Source of the DNA: Chloranthus sessilifolius
Lineage: Eukaryota; Streptophyta; Magnoliopsida; Chloranthales; Chloranthaceae
Reading direction: 5' to 3'
Length of the DNA stretch: 64,000 bases
Assembly (NCBI GenBank): GCA_021018995.1
Contig: JAJIZI010000019.1
Coordinates: 496,001 to 560,000 of the forward strand
Shown here: positions 22,301 to 32,480 of the stretch, in pieces
Position numbering within the stretch: the stretch's first letter is position 1
Layout: each line of letters begins with the position of its first letter
The notes under the pieces: model-generated
What the model saw: the letters and a program-made list of their open reading frames with translations, nothing else
Told to the model about the DNA's origin: nothing
The model's database searches: none
Position numbers and translations under genes: made by a program

Positions 22301-22547
22301 CAAAGGAGAATCCCCTACCATCCCCCCTGCTAAGCGTAAAGGCAAAGCCCCTCAAGATCCCAAGGAACCAAAGGCTCCCAAAGCACCAAAAATGAGAGTG
22401 AGGGCTCCTAAAGCTCCATCTGTAGTGAAAACACCAGCGGAAAAGAAAAAGGAGAGGGAGGAAAAGAAGAAACAAGACAGAGCAGCCCTTAAGGCACACG
22501 CTAAAAAGATGGGTTGGGATTTCCTTACTGATTCTAATTCAGATTAG
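19337..22547 (+). pseudogene. Athila third ORF (env-like position), four-part protein, broken
   Basis: The start ATG at 19,337 is followed by a Lys-rich N-terminus (KRKGKDKDPAETTPKKAK). Residues about 45-295 (19,470-20,221) form a globular domain like the 'putative plant transposon protein' region of Athila elements, with IDDFDLLVSPKMITEVLGIP, YHMGHGFHAAWLIF and ARIITLLLIKGGY. Then comes a Pro/Ser/Thr-rich stretch (20,230-21,480, in several frames), a helical coiled-coil part (MRDNAYLRKDVLRGMAK to about 21,870) and a Lys/Pro-rich tail ending DFLTDSNSD. Breaks are a TAG at 19,649, a TGA near 20,219 and several frameshifts in the proline region. I see no signal peptide or membrane helix, so an envelope role is doubtful; a DNA- or RNA-binding structural protein is as likely. 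Confidence 0.7.
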
Positions 22548-22860
22548 ATCCTAGCTTTTAGATTGTATCTTAGGTTTTTCTTTTTGAAATGCCACTTGTA
22601 ACAATTTTTCTTCCACTTTAATAGAATTCCTAATTTTGTCTATTGCTCTGTTCTGTCTGTTTATTTCTGACTGTTTGGTATTTTTGTTTTTATTCTTTTT
22701 GCCATTCTTGGGAGACCAGTTTTTAGGAGGATCTTTTTCTTTGAAAAAGTACTCCATGTAGCGGATAGATGTCGTTGGTGGCTTAATCTAATTTGTGCCA
22801 TACCTGCATCAGGAAATTCAATGCCCTTCTCTTCACATTGATGTGTCATTTTAAGTGTAC
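22548..22860 (+). other. Spacer after ORF3
   Basis: T-rich 3'-UTR-like sequence without a gene. Confidence 0.45.
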
Positions 22861-22961
22861 CTCGCGAAGATCCCCAGCTCAGATGCGCGAGAAATGTCCT
22901 TTCCTCACCACTTATTACTCCTCGCGAGGATCCCCATGCGCTACACTTCCCTCTTTAAATA
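22861..22961 (+). promoter_or_regulatory. Short motif array and TATA-like box upstream of ORF4
   Basis: CTCGCGAAGATCCCC (22,861), ATGCGCGAGAAATG (22,883) and CTCGCGAGGATCCCC (22,921) repeat the LTR motif; TCCTCGCAAAGATCC is in the 3' LTR near 25,870. TTTAAATA at 22,954-22,961 lies about 230 bp before the ORF4 start and could be a TATA box. Confidence 0.5.
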
Positions 22962-23193
22962 CCATGCCTCTCTTTGGACATGCATTTAATGCTACTTCTC
23001 TTTTCCAAAGAGTCCATTGTGTATTTTCTTCTTTCCCCACACAACCCTCATTTATTGCCAAGTGTGAAAACGAGCGCAATTTCAATTCCTCCGCTTCCTG
23101 TTCCCTCGTCCTTCTCTTTTAAAACCGGCCCTCCGTCCCTTTTCATCTCATCCCTCCTCTTCTAACCCTAGAAGTCCACACCTCCTCACACAA

Positions 23194-23442
23194 ATGGCGG
23201 ATGATAGCCCCTTTGGCTTCCCAATCAAATTTTACCCCATCTGCGATAATCCCCCACCGCCTAAGGAGCCGGACCCCCTGCAATTTCTCTGGGATGAGTT
23301 TGACGAGGTCATGTGGATCCTGGCCAAGGAGGACAAGAAAAAGAAAAAAATGGAGAAGCAGGAGAAGAAGAAAAAGAACAATATGGCACCACCTGCATCT
23401 CCCCCTCCATCTTCCTCCAACCCTCCCCCGGCTTCCCCTTAA
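23194..23442 (+). CDS. Athila ORF4: intact 82-residue acidic/lysine/proline protein
   Basis: ATG at 23,194 has a good plant context (ACAAATGGCG). The protein starts MADDSPFGFPIKFYPI, continues with an acidic segment (PLQFLWDEFDEVMWILAKED), a lysine block of about 20 residues (KKKKKMEKQEKKKKNN) and a Pro/Ser tail (PPASPPPSSSNPPPASP), and then stops. No family is recognised. The leader before it (TCTAACCCTAGAAG) resembles plant 5' leaders and a TATA-like box is upstream, so it may be a separate transcription unit. The basic block could bind nucleic acid or target the nucleus. Unlike the rest of the element it has no stop or frameshift, but at this length that may be chance. Confidence 0.5.
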   Translation: MADDSPFGFPIKFYPICDNPPPPKEPDPLQFLWDEFDEVMWILAKEDKKKKKMEKQEKKKKNNMAPPASPPPSSSNPPPASP

Positions 23443-25310
23443 CCCCCCCATTTTCTCTTTTCTTTTTTTTTTTTCTCTCTTTTTGTCATATTTTCTTTTT
23501 TTTTTTAATGAAAATTTTCTTTTAGTTCCGTACTGTTCAGTTTTGCATTTGTATTTCTCTCTCTTCTTCTATATGTGTTTCTGCATGTTTCCTTGGACTA
23601 TACCGTTTATTCTCCCCTCTGAACCAGTGAGGACACTGCTCCTCCTAGGTTTGGGGGTGTGGCAGGTAGGTCTGCCAATAACATAGTTAACTTAAAGTGC
23701 AGCCGAACCATGTGAGTAACATAGAAATGGAGCTGTGCTCACTTAAGAATTATGAAAATTAAGGAATCTAAAATTTTTTGCAGATCTTTAGACATTATAA
23801 ATTTCTAAATTTTCACATTTCCATGATGAGATCACCAAGAAAACTCACTAGTATAAGCACTTAGTGAACCATTGAAGAGAGAAAAAGGTAAGGACATGCT
23901 TAAAAGTTCAAAGGAAGACCATCACCAGTGAGAATTGGGCCTACAAATTTTTTTTTTATTTGAGGTGTGATTGAGGCAAATTTCTTCTAGCTTTAAGAAC
24001 TGGCTGAGTCAATGTGCTCACTAAAAGTTAGGTAACTCCAAGTTGAAACACCTGACAGCACTCATGACACTTAGGAAAGGATCAAGGCCTTCTTTTGGAC
24101 AGTTTGAGCCTAAACAGACCAAACCCTAAAGCAACTGCCCTTGTTCATACACTCTTTGAGCTTCAAAGTCCAATTTTCTTCAAAACACACCTGAGTACTT
24201 GTACCTGAACCTATAGATCTGATTTAACCTTACCCTCACTCTGAGAAGTCAGAAGGTAAAGGAGAAAGAGTTAAAGATGGACTAGCTAGGGTCAACATTG
24301 GATGAGTGAAGAAGAATTATCTGAAGTTCTAGCAGTGTAACAATTGAGGAAAAAGGTGGCAATTCATCAAAGCAAAAATAAAAATAAAAAGAAGAAAACT
24401 GCATCAGAAAGAAAAGAAAACAATAATGAAGAGGAGTAAGAGAGGAGTTAAGAGGAAACATTTATCGAAAAAAAATCAAACAAGAAGAGACACTGATCAC
24501 TTCAAATCTGAAGATTTCAAAGACGATGAAAGGAGCTGAATTAAAGAAGGTGAAGTCATGAATCACCTCCTACACCTACTGATTTCTCAATTTCGAACCC
24601 CTTTTCAATCTTCCAATTCTTTTTATAACCCAATACCATAGGCCACATTACAGCCCAGTTAAAGCCCTTGTGATCCAAAGTTGAATGAGCTGTCATGTGG
24701 AGATAATGAGTTGTCCAATCTATGGTAAAAATCTGCCAATGATGCCAGAACTTGAATGCTATGCCTATGCTCATGCTTACAGACCCATTTGGGGGATGTA
24801 ACTGCTCTTGAGCTTGAGAGACAATGAAACCCTCAAAAGTTCTTTGTGAGAGTATGCCCTAGAGAGTTTTGGGTCTGATATTGAATGTATTGGGCATGAC
24901 CTACAACCTAATTTTTAATTTAATGATGAGCTCAGTGCTAACACACATGTGTAGTTTCCCTGTTGTGAACTGATTGGAAATGTTGTGCTATCATGGGAAG
25001 TTTATGTTGCTTAAACATCTGTGCAGACAATGTATTTAAATTTCTTATATTTTTACTGATTCAAGGGTGAACTGATACTCTATTTCTTGACTGCTAACTT
25101 GATAATCTTGCACTACTGTTAACTATTTTATTGAGAAGTTTATGGGTATCTTCACTGAAAACCCTCAGGAGACTTCACTCCTCCACTAGGGATCACCTAG
25201 GGGTTTAAAAGGCTTGGTACATATGCTAAATGTATCCGTGCTCCCTATGAAAGTGGCATTTAATTTTTGTAGATTTTTAGTGTAGCTTTGCTAAGGGACT
25301 AGCAAAGATT
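23443..25310 (+). other. Long 3' untranslated part of the Athila element
   Basis: No coding frame is supported in about 1.9 kb. Long T runs lie at 23,465-23,520 and an A-rich stretch at 24,360-24,540. Confidence 0.6.
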
Positions 25311-25323
25311 AGGTTTGGGGGTG
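25311..25323 (+). promoter_or_regulatory. Athila polypurine tract
   Basis: AGGTTTGGGGGTG directly precedes the 3' LTR. It is G-rich, in the form usual for Athila, and is the primer for plus-strand DNA. Confidence 0.75.
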
Positions 25324-27761
25324 TGTTAAGACATGAAAAGTACCACTTTTCACCCCTTAACTTAGCCTCTGTTAGACCCTTAGCCATCTAATAAATGTGT
25401 GTTAAGTCATTTCTGTAGGTAATAAACAGCAGCTGCAATAAGGCCTGAACCCTGTTAAGGAGCCCACTTTTGCCCCAAAAGTCCCTCAGAAGGATGAAAG
25501 CTGAACCCAGACAAGAATTGAACCTCGCGCAGCTTTTACAAGCTTTAAAGAATTTAGAAATTAAGCCTCGCGCAGTCCTCACGAGTCTCCCAAAACTTCA
25601 TTTCCAATTGCCCGCACTGTTCTCGCAGCTTGATTGAGTGGAGAGGGCTTGAGAATCATACTTCAGCTCTCATGAGCTCAAATATAATTGCTCATGGCAA
25701 GATCTCAAGCATCTCAAGAAAGCAGCTCTCAAACCTCGCGCAGTTCACTCAGATCAACTGAGGAGAGAGAGCTCTAGGTATTTCGGCACGCAGCTGTCGC
25801 GCAGTGGCCGTTGGATTCAAAACTTCAAAAAAACCTCTCGCGTAATTCAGAGACCAATGCACATCACATCCTCGCAAAGATCCATTCAGAAACAAATTGC
25901 TCACGCGATTCCCGCACTATTCAGAAGGAAAGTGCAATCCCGCGAAGACTAGAGCAATCCAGTGAGGATCCAATGCTCTATCGCACGACTACTTCAGCTG
26001 CAACTAAGACAACCCCGCGACGGCTAGAATTTCAAGCTAATCCAACCTCGTGAAGACCGTGCTACCACGTGACAGTCTTGGAAACCAGTGCTACCTGGCG
26101 AGGCTCTGAACTCTAACTCTCCCTCACCTATGCAGAGGATATTCTGGGAACTTCCAGCAATTAGGGCACGCATTCAAATGCTCCAATTTTCGTGCATGCT
26201 TCCTGAGGCATCCAACGGACAATATTAGGCCATGTGGCATCGTTAAAATTAGGGTTTCCTACCCTAATGCGCCGCCAAACTAACTGCTATATAAACCTAA
26301 GCCTGGTTTAGGTTTAAAAGGACGTTCTGCTTAGAAGAGAATTTAGTCTATTTTCTTCTTCTTCTTGTAGTAGCTGCATATTTCTAGTAAGTTTTAGGTA
26401 GTTTTCTTTTTACTTTTTCTTCTCTCCATAGTCCAACATTTGCTGGCTATGCCTTTGTATGACTATTTGGAATAGATTAATGGAGTTTCATGATAGGGTG
26501 TTTTACTTTTATGGGATTTTTGTGAGTTGTTCTGTACAAGGCCGTTATCTTGAGATCCTCCATTGCTAGGACATATTGCAAGCAATGGAGGATTGATTTT
26601 ATGGTTTATTTAGATCCAAGTGACCTGTGTGTCTCGGCTAACATGCTCCATACAGGCCTAGCCCCACCATAGGACCCACTAGATCTGAAGTCCCCATGGG
26701 AGCAATGAACTTTTGTAGCCTTGTGAACATGGTGGTGGCAGCAATGTTTCTTGTTCTACCTTGAGCTTTGTGAGGAGGATAGCCTCTGGGATAGTCTGTG
26801 ACCATTTAAGTGGACAGGTTATAGCCTTAGGATGAAGCCAACGCACAAACTCAAGATGGATTATTCTTCTCTGCACTTGTGCTTGTAGCCCTGTGAGAGA
26901 TTGTGCTGAGACAAACTCCCCTGTATGTGTATAGACTTGCCATCAGATAGCAGATCTGGATTAGTTATAGAGATTGTAGGCTTGCGACTGGATCACTGCA
27001 GTCTCTCTAAAGTAGTGGACAGCTGGATCTAATGCTGCACTCAAACTCTTGCTGGTTCTGTGTCTGGGCTAACATGCTCCCATACAGGCCTAGCCCCACA
27101 CATAGCACTTTAGAGGTTGAGGTTCCCTATGGATTCTTGTGCTTGTAGCCTGGATGAAGTAGTGTCTACAATGATAAACTTGTTCTGACCCATCTCTGGA
27201 TTGTGGTTCCCCAATTGGATAGTCTGTGACCATTTAAGTGGACAGGTTATATCCATAAAGGGATTGGATCATGGCACAGAGATGAGTTAGATTCTTTCTC
27301 CTCAGTGGTGATAATGTAGCCACCGGGACTTCTGATGAGAGATCTAATCGAGTCATGAAACCCATCAGATCTGAACCTAATAGCATACTTCTCACCCTTT
27401 TATATTTATTTTCTCACTCCATCTTCTTTCTTAAACCTTTCTATAGTTTAGACATTAGGATACCTTAGAATTTAGTTTTTAGTGGCCCTAAATCCCCTTC
27501 CATTTAGGATTGCCAGATCTGTAGTCAGATCTGGAGGGCCTATTAAAGATGGCTCCCTTGGAGCCTAAGATCAATTTCCCTGTGGGACAAACTCTTACTT
27601 ATCCAAACTTGCTCCAACAGGCCCTGTATCTTGCAGGATTGCGCATATTTTAGGCTTGCTACTCTGTCATTTTCAATCCACCTCTCATTCATTTTCATTC
27701 ACCCCATTCTTATCACTGTCTTCAATAAGGTCAGTAGCAAGCACTCTAAATTAGCCTAACA
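25324..27761 (+). repeat. Athila 3' LTR
   Basis: It starts TGTTAAGACATG and ends GCCTAACA. It keeps more CG in its motif array (25,525-26,100) than the 5' LTR. The TATA box is CTATATAAAC at 26,287-26,296. Confidence 0.95.
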
Positions 27762-27766
27762 GTAGG
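27762..27766. repeat. Target site duplication GTAGG, right copy
   Basis: Direct repeat of 9,817-9,821 after the LTR end CCTAACA. Confidence 0.95.
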
Positions 27767-28358
27767 CCCCTATCAGCTGAGTCACCTCCTCCCTATCAGG
27801 CGTACGGGTAGGTGTCACTGGCACCCCTCCAATGCGAACCCCAGTAATCATGGACCAGTCCACAGGTGTAAGGGTCATCTCAGCCATGGACATATGAAAC
27901 ATCACGGTCTCAGGGTGAAAGCGCTTTATCAGGGCCTTCAGATAGGCCGTGTCGGCCCTCACAGCGGGGCAGGAAATAAAATCCCCAAAACCAGCTTGAG
28001 CAAGCAGGTCCTTCACCACTGGGGGAAGATAGAGTGCGAGGCGCTGGAGATCGAACCAGCCACCCCGGAACATGATGTGTGGTAGAGGCTGCAAACAAAA
28101 GGGATTTGTCAAATAGGAGCAAAATGGTATGATAAAGGCATCAAAGGAAAAGAAAAGGATTCATCAGTTTACCTGGCCAGCAATCCCGAAGTTGGAAATG
28201 TGGGTGTGCTGACAATGGAGAAGGCCAATGCGGGCGGCTTTACCTTGCATCTCGTACCAGGGTTGAGAGGAGTGCTGTGAAACGATAAACTGCTCCTCAT
28301 GAGGACCATAGGCCATCTCTGGCCCCTCCTGTGGATCCTGCCCTTCGTCGCCAGACAT
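27767..28358 (-). pseudogene. Antisense gene A2, 5' part: plant mobile domain gene, first coding exons
   Basis: Coding exon 1 starts at ATG 28,358 (MSGDEGQDPQEGPEMAYG) and is exactly 62 codons, ending at 28,173 in front of a GTAAAC donor. An 84-bp intron ends with TTTGTTTGCAG at 28,089. Exon 2 continues in phase: MFRGGWFDLQRLALYLPP, then LKALIKRFHPETVMFHMS and EMTLTPVDWSMITGVRIGG. This last block is the N-terminal signature of the PMD (xRWxPETxxFHxxxGExTxTLxD). Exon 2 is cut at 27,766 by the Athila insertion. Across it the same frame continues at 9,816 downward. This half has no stop. It lies antisense to pol of element A. A captured host PMD gene is the simplest reading. Confidence 0.8.
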
Positions 28359-29150
28359 CTGAAAATATGGAACACATCGGTATAAGAAAGGGCTGCTAAA
28401 AAAAAAAAAGAGAGAAAAATAACAAAAAAAGAAAAAGAAAAAAAATACACTAATCCATCAGAAAAAAAAAATGAATGAAAAATGAATGATGATGAATGAT
28501 GATTGAAAATGAATGAAAAAAAAAGAGGAGCATAGGCCTAAGAAATCACATATACTAAAAAAAAAGAAAAAGAGGCATTAATCTTTCACCACAACAAGGA
28601 AGAACATCAAAAAAAAAAAGGGGAGAAAGAGAAAAATAATAAAAAGGCAAACAAAAAAGAGAAAAAAAGGCACTAATCCGTCATGAAAGAAAAGAAACAA
28701 ATAAACAAAAAAAGAAACGATGATGGATGATAAATAATGATGATATAATAATAATAAAAAAAGAGGGGGGTGAATGATGAAAGATGGAGGATGATATAAT
28801 AAAAAAATAAATTATTATTATTAATAAAAAAAAAAAGAGGAGCATAGGCATGAGGATCACATATACTAAAAAAATATATATATACATCTTTCACCACAAA
28901 AAGGAAGAACATCAAGCATTTAAAAAAAAATATTATCAAAATTCAAAAGAAAGATGAAAGAGAGGTTGATGATTACCTTCAATGGGAGAAGAAATAGATC
29001 CAAAAATCGGCGGAGAATGAACGTTTTTTTGATCCGCACACACGACCCCCGGTGATAGAACTCAAGCAAAATCAAATGCAAAACCCCTAGGGGGCTGTCC
29101 CGGACTTGAGAAGGGAGGAGGGAAGAAGATAGAATTTGAAAGAGAGGGCC
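28359..29150 (-). other. Leader exon and leader intron of antisense gene A2
   Basis: On the minus strand, ATTGAAG is followed by the donor GTAATC (28,976 downward). A 618-bp AT-rich stretch ends with ATTTTCAG immediately before the ATG at 28,358. This looks like a 5'-UTR intron whose acceptor abuts the start codon. Upstream of the donor is a leader with CCCCCTAGGGG and a C/T-rich part. Element 2 has a matching leader with CCCCCTAGGG and the donor AAAG/GTAACC at 42,983. The intron is full of A-rich low complexity and GATGAATGATG-type repeats. Confidence 0.6.
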
Positions 29151-29199
29151 CCTTTTGTGCTCAGCCTCGGGCAGTTTTAAAACTGCCAGATTTTGGTTA

Positions 29200-29363
29200 G
29201 GCGTATATAATATATACGCCCGGCCATTTTTTCCGCAGATTTGGCAGGCGTATATAATATATATATGCCTGACCATTTTTTCTGAAGATTTGGCAGGCGT
29301 ATATAATATATACGCCTGGCCATTTTTTCTGAAGATTTACCAGGCATATATATTATATACGCC
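29200..29363. promoter_or_regulatory. Four 21-bp dyads upstream of antisense gene A2
   Basis: Copies at 29,200-29,220 (perfect), 29,247-29,269 (2 bp longer), 29,296-29,316 (perfect) and 29,343-29,363 (one change). Spacing is 47, 49 and 47 bp. The intervening sequence, of the form TGGCCATTTTTTCTGAAGAT, is also repeated. They lie just upstream of the leader exon of A2. See the LTR array at 34,470. Confidence 0.85.
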
Positions 29364-29857
29364 CAGCCAATTTTTGGCTTTAATGGCCCAACAGGCCCTC
29401 TGTATGCTCTAGATCAAGGCCCGGTCCCTCTTAGAAGCCCACGTATCACCGGGCGATAGTACACACATCCCCAAATAACCCTTCGAGCTCCCTTCGATTG
29501 GCTCGAAGGGACCGTGCTACGGTAAATGGATCTAGATCTGTGAGCGCTCGCTGAGTGCCCCCATAAAATCATAAAATCATAAAAAAAAAAAAAAAAGAAA
29601 GAAGAAGAAAAAGAGATTCACAATAACAAAAAACAGAAAAAGGAAAAATCCTGAAACACAACACTAGTTCTCAAAAGAGTGTCGCAACGCCTGTTTGCCC
29701 CACTCCGAGAGCCGTGTTAAATCAATTCAGAATGATCGGGTTCACCCAAAAATTCTCGAACCCTGATTTACACAGGGACACCTCATACCTGATCCGGCAG
29801 GCAGATAATTTTAACCATCTCCGGTCACTGTTCCCTAAAACATTCCCTAGGAGTCAG
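29364..29857 (+). other. 3' non-coding region of element A, first piece
   Basis: No gene. The sequence contains an inverted repeat around CTTCGAGC/GCTCGAAG (about 29,482-29,510) and an A-rich tract at 29,580-29,600. It is continuous with 32,481 onward once the solo LTR is removed. Confidence 0.5.
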
Positions 29858-32475
29858 TGTAATAACCCGAAAAAGCACGTCAAACGAGGACCTCGGGATC
29901 CGTGCCCGATTGGTCCTAGGTTTGACCATGAGATAGTTTATTGATAAACTCATGGTGAGATGAGCGAATGTGATGTGTGAACCAATGTAGAAGAGTGGAG
30001 AGATAGAGGAGTGTGTAGAGTGGCATACACTGATGAGTGTGTATGTGCTCCACACCGAGAAAAGAGATAAGATAAAAAGGGTTGAAAACCCTAACTTTCA
30101 TGTTTTGGTGGTTGAGAGAAGTAAAGAAGAGAGAGAAAGAGAGAGGAGTAAGAGAGGAGTTATTGTGGGTGATTGGAAGAAGGATTCAAGCATTAAAGAG
30201 GCCGGATTTGACGCAAGGAATCCGTTAGAAACCAAAGCTGGAACCCTAGCCTTCCAACCCTAGATTTGAAATCAACTTGAGAGCTATTCAAGGTAAAAAT
30301 TTTGTAAATAAGATGCATAGATTATAGGGGTTAAGTTGCAGTAAAATGTGGGTTAAATCATAGGATAATGGCTTAGAAAAATAGAAGAAAAAGTATGGAA
30401 AAGATCGGAAGAACAAACGATTTCGAAAGGTGAATCGACAATTTCGATTAATCGAAATTGGGTTTGATGTCGAAATTGGCGAGAAGTTGAAGGGTCGGAG
30501 GACCCGATTTGATGTCGAATTGAATTTCGATTAATCGACTTTGATTTCGATTAATCGATTCGAATCGATTAATCGAATCGAGAACCTCCAAGGACCCTGG
30601 TTAAAGGAATGACTTGAGGAAAATCGACTAATCGAAATGGGATTTCGATTAATCGATTTTAGTTTCGATTAATCGATTTAGAATCGATTAATCAACTTGT
30701 GAAACTCAAGCTCGAACGGGTCTACTTTGCGAAAAGAAGGATTTGATTAATCGAAATTGATTCATTAATCGAATGAAAACTTCATCGTCAGTGAATTTGC
30801 TGCGAAGAAGAATTTCGATTAATCGAAATTGGATTCATTAATCGAATGAAAACTTCATTATTGAACCGAGAATGGACTTTGCGAAAAGGAGAATTTGATT
30901 AATCGAAATTGCTTGATTAATCGATATTGACTTCGATTAATCGATTTTGAAATCGATTAATCGAATCAGATTCGATTAATCGATTTTGGAATTCGATTAA
31001 TCGACTGTAGTAAACTATGTTGACTTTTGGTTTGACTTTAAGATTCTTGGGGGATCTTATACCTTCTTTATTGCATCCTTTGTGATGTGTTTCACCTGTG
31101 ATATGGTACCATAGGTGATACGTGTGGACTAGTGCACAAGGAGTCACGTGGGACCTTGATGCATTGATCAAGTGAAGACTTGAGGTAGGGAACACCTTGA
31201 ACATGTACCTTATTTTGCAAGAGCATGTATGTAGTGATATAAATTTCCATTCAAATATTTTTACTGCTTAAAGAATTGTGAAAAGTGTGTGTGTGTGATA
31301 TTCATAAGAGTAAACAAATGAGCCATCCCCAGGGGATGAAGAAGTAAAGAGAAAAGAGCATCAGGTGTGATGCAAGTGAATGGATACATCCCAGGGATGT
31401 ATCCAAGGATTGAATCATGCTTGATAGGGCCTAACTGATATAAGATAGCACACTTACACGGTGAATAACTATATGTAAGGCACCGATATTTTTGTTATTT
31501 GAGGTTTGATAGGTTACCCCACCGGCGTGGCGGGATATCCACGACTGACACGGCAGGATATCCGTGACCGATACGGCGGCGAAACCGTAGGCCAGTGCGG
31601 AGGCTTATCCGTACATAGTAAGTACACCCCAGGGGTGTTGATGAGATGTGAAACCCCGCCACCAATCCCCAGGGGAAAGGGGCTTGGGTACTATTAGTAT
31701 TCCCAGGGAATACATTTAAAACTGTCTATATAGATGACGATGAAGGGTATCTCGTCGGGGCTCGATGCTATATTGCTCGGGGATTATTTAAGTTGAAGTT
31801 TAAGTTTTGCTTTAGGCCTTCTCAGCATCATTCATGATTAACTAAAAGACATGAGTAATCTACCAGTAATTGAAGTGTTTTTAACTGTTTTTTTTTATAA
31901 ATGCATAGACACATCATGCATGCATATCATAGAATACATGTGAGTTATATTTTATATGTTCAATTGTGTTCTGTTCCCTATTGAGCTAGGATGTAGCTCA
32001 CCCTATAGACTATACGTCGCAGGTCCACTACTAGCAGCTGCCGAGGCTTCAGGAGACGCTGACCCCGGTGAGTCGGACCTTGTGGCCGGCGAGGAGTTAG
32101 AGCCACCTCCAGAGGACTTCTTCTAGAGGACTCTGCTGTGCGACTTTGAGGGGTTTAGTTGGAGATTGTACGGCTTGGTATGTCAAGCCTGGTTTTTGAT
32201 TAAACCTTGTGTCTATGGATATCAGAGTATTCTTTTGGGCGAACCATCCATGATGATGGTTATCATCGATGGTTCGGATCGGTTCTCCCTTCATGCAGAG
32301 GCATGAGGGTAGAACTATCTTTTGAGAAGTATTTCTATATAGATTTAAATCCCGCAAGTTGTTCTTATTTATTTTATGCTTGATATACCAGTGTTCCGTG
32401 CATAGTCGAGGGGCACGGTCAAGATGATCGTGCTGATGGCGCGGGTTTCGGGGTGCCGAAATCTGGGCTGTCACA
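29858..32475 (+). mobile_element. Solo LTR, Tekay/Del-like chromovirus family, 2,618 bp
   Basis: It begins TGTAATAACCCG and ends GGGCTGTCACA, flanked on both sides by GTCAG (29,853-29,857 and 32,476-32,480). The ends and length fit LTRs of plant Tekay/Del elements. There is no internal region, so it is a solo LTR left by recombination between the two LTRs. It lies in the 3' non-coding part of element A. A related LTR end (TGTCACA followed by a Met-type primer site) is at 37,203 on the minus strand. Inside are the ATTAATCGA array and, at 31,500-31,620, short CG-rich repeats (GGCGGGATATCC and GGCAGGATATCC). Confidence 0.88.
30440..31009. repeat. Cluster of about 18 CGATTAATCGA dyads inside the solo LTR
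   Basis: The core ATTAATCGA or a one-base variant occurs about 18 times in 570 bp, usually as CGATTAATCG with extended arms. The copy at 30,440-30,459, AATTTCGATTAATCGAAATT, is a perfect 20-bp palindrome. Three pairs are joined head to tail with GATTCATTAATCGAATGAAA-type repeats. Confidence 0.9.
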
Positions 32476-32480
32476 GTCAG

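Larger units (their letters stand above)
9822..27761 (+). mobile_element. Athila-type Ty3/gypsy retrotransposon, full length (17,940 bp), inactive
   Basis: Two direct LTRs of 2,439 and 2,438 bp begin TGTTAAG and end CCTAACA, flanked by the duplication GTAGG. Inside lie a tRNA-Asp-type primer site, gag, protease, RT, RNase H and integrase of Athila type (RT box FMDDFSVYG). A long third reading frame follows at the place where Athila elements carry an env-like ORF, then a small fourth frame, and a polypurine tract before the 3' LTR. Coding parts have many stops. The LTRs differ by eye by a few percent, many changes being CG to TG or CA, so the insertion is not recent. It interrupts an exon of antisense gene A2 of element A. 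Confidence 0.95.

Noticed and set aside
22074-22499. 141-residue Phe/Ser/Gly-rich frame on the minus strand
   Set aside because: It is the antisense shadow of the Lys/Pro-rich tail of Athila ORF3.
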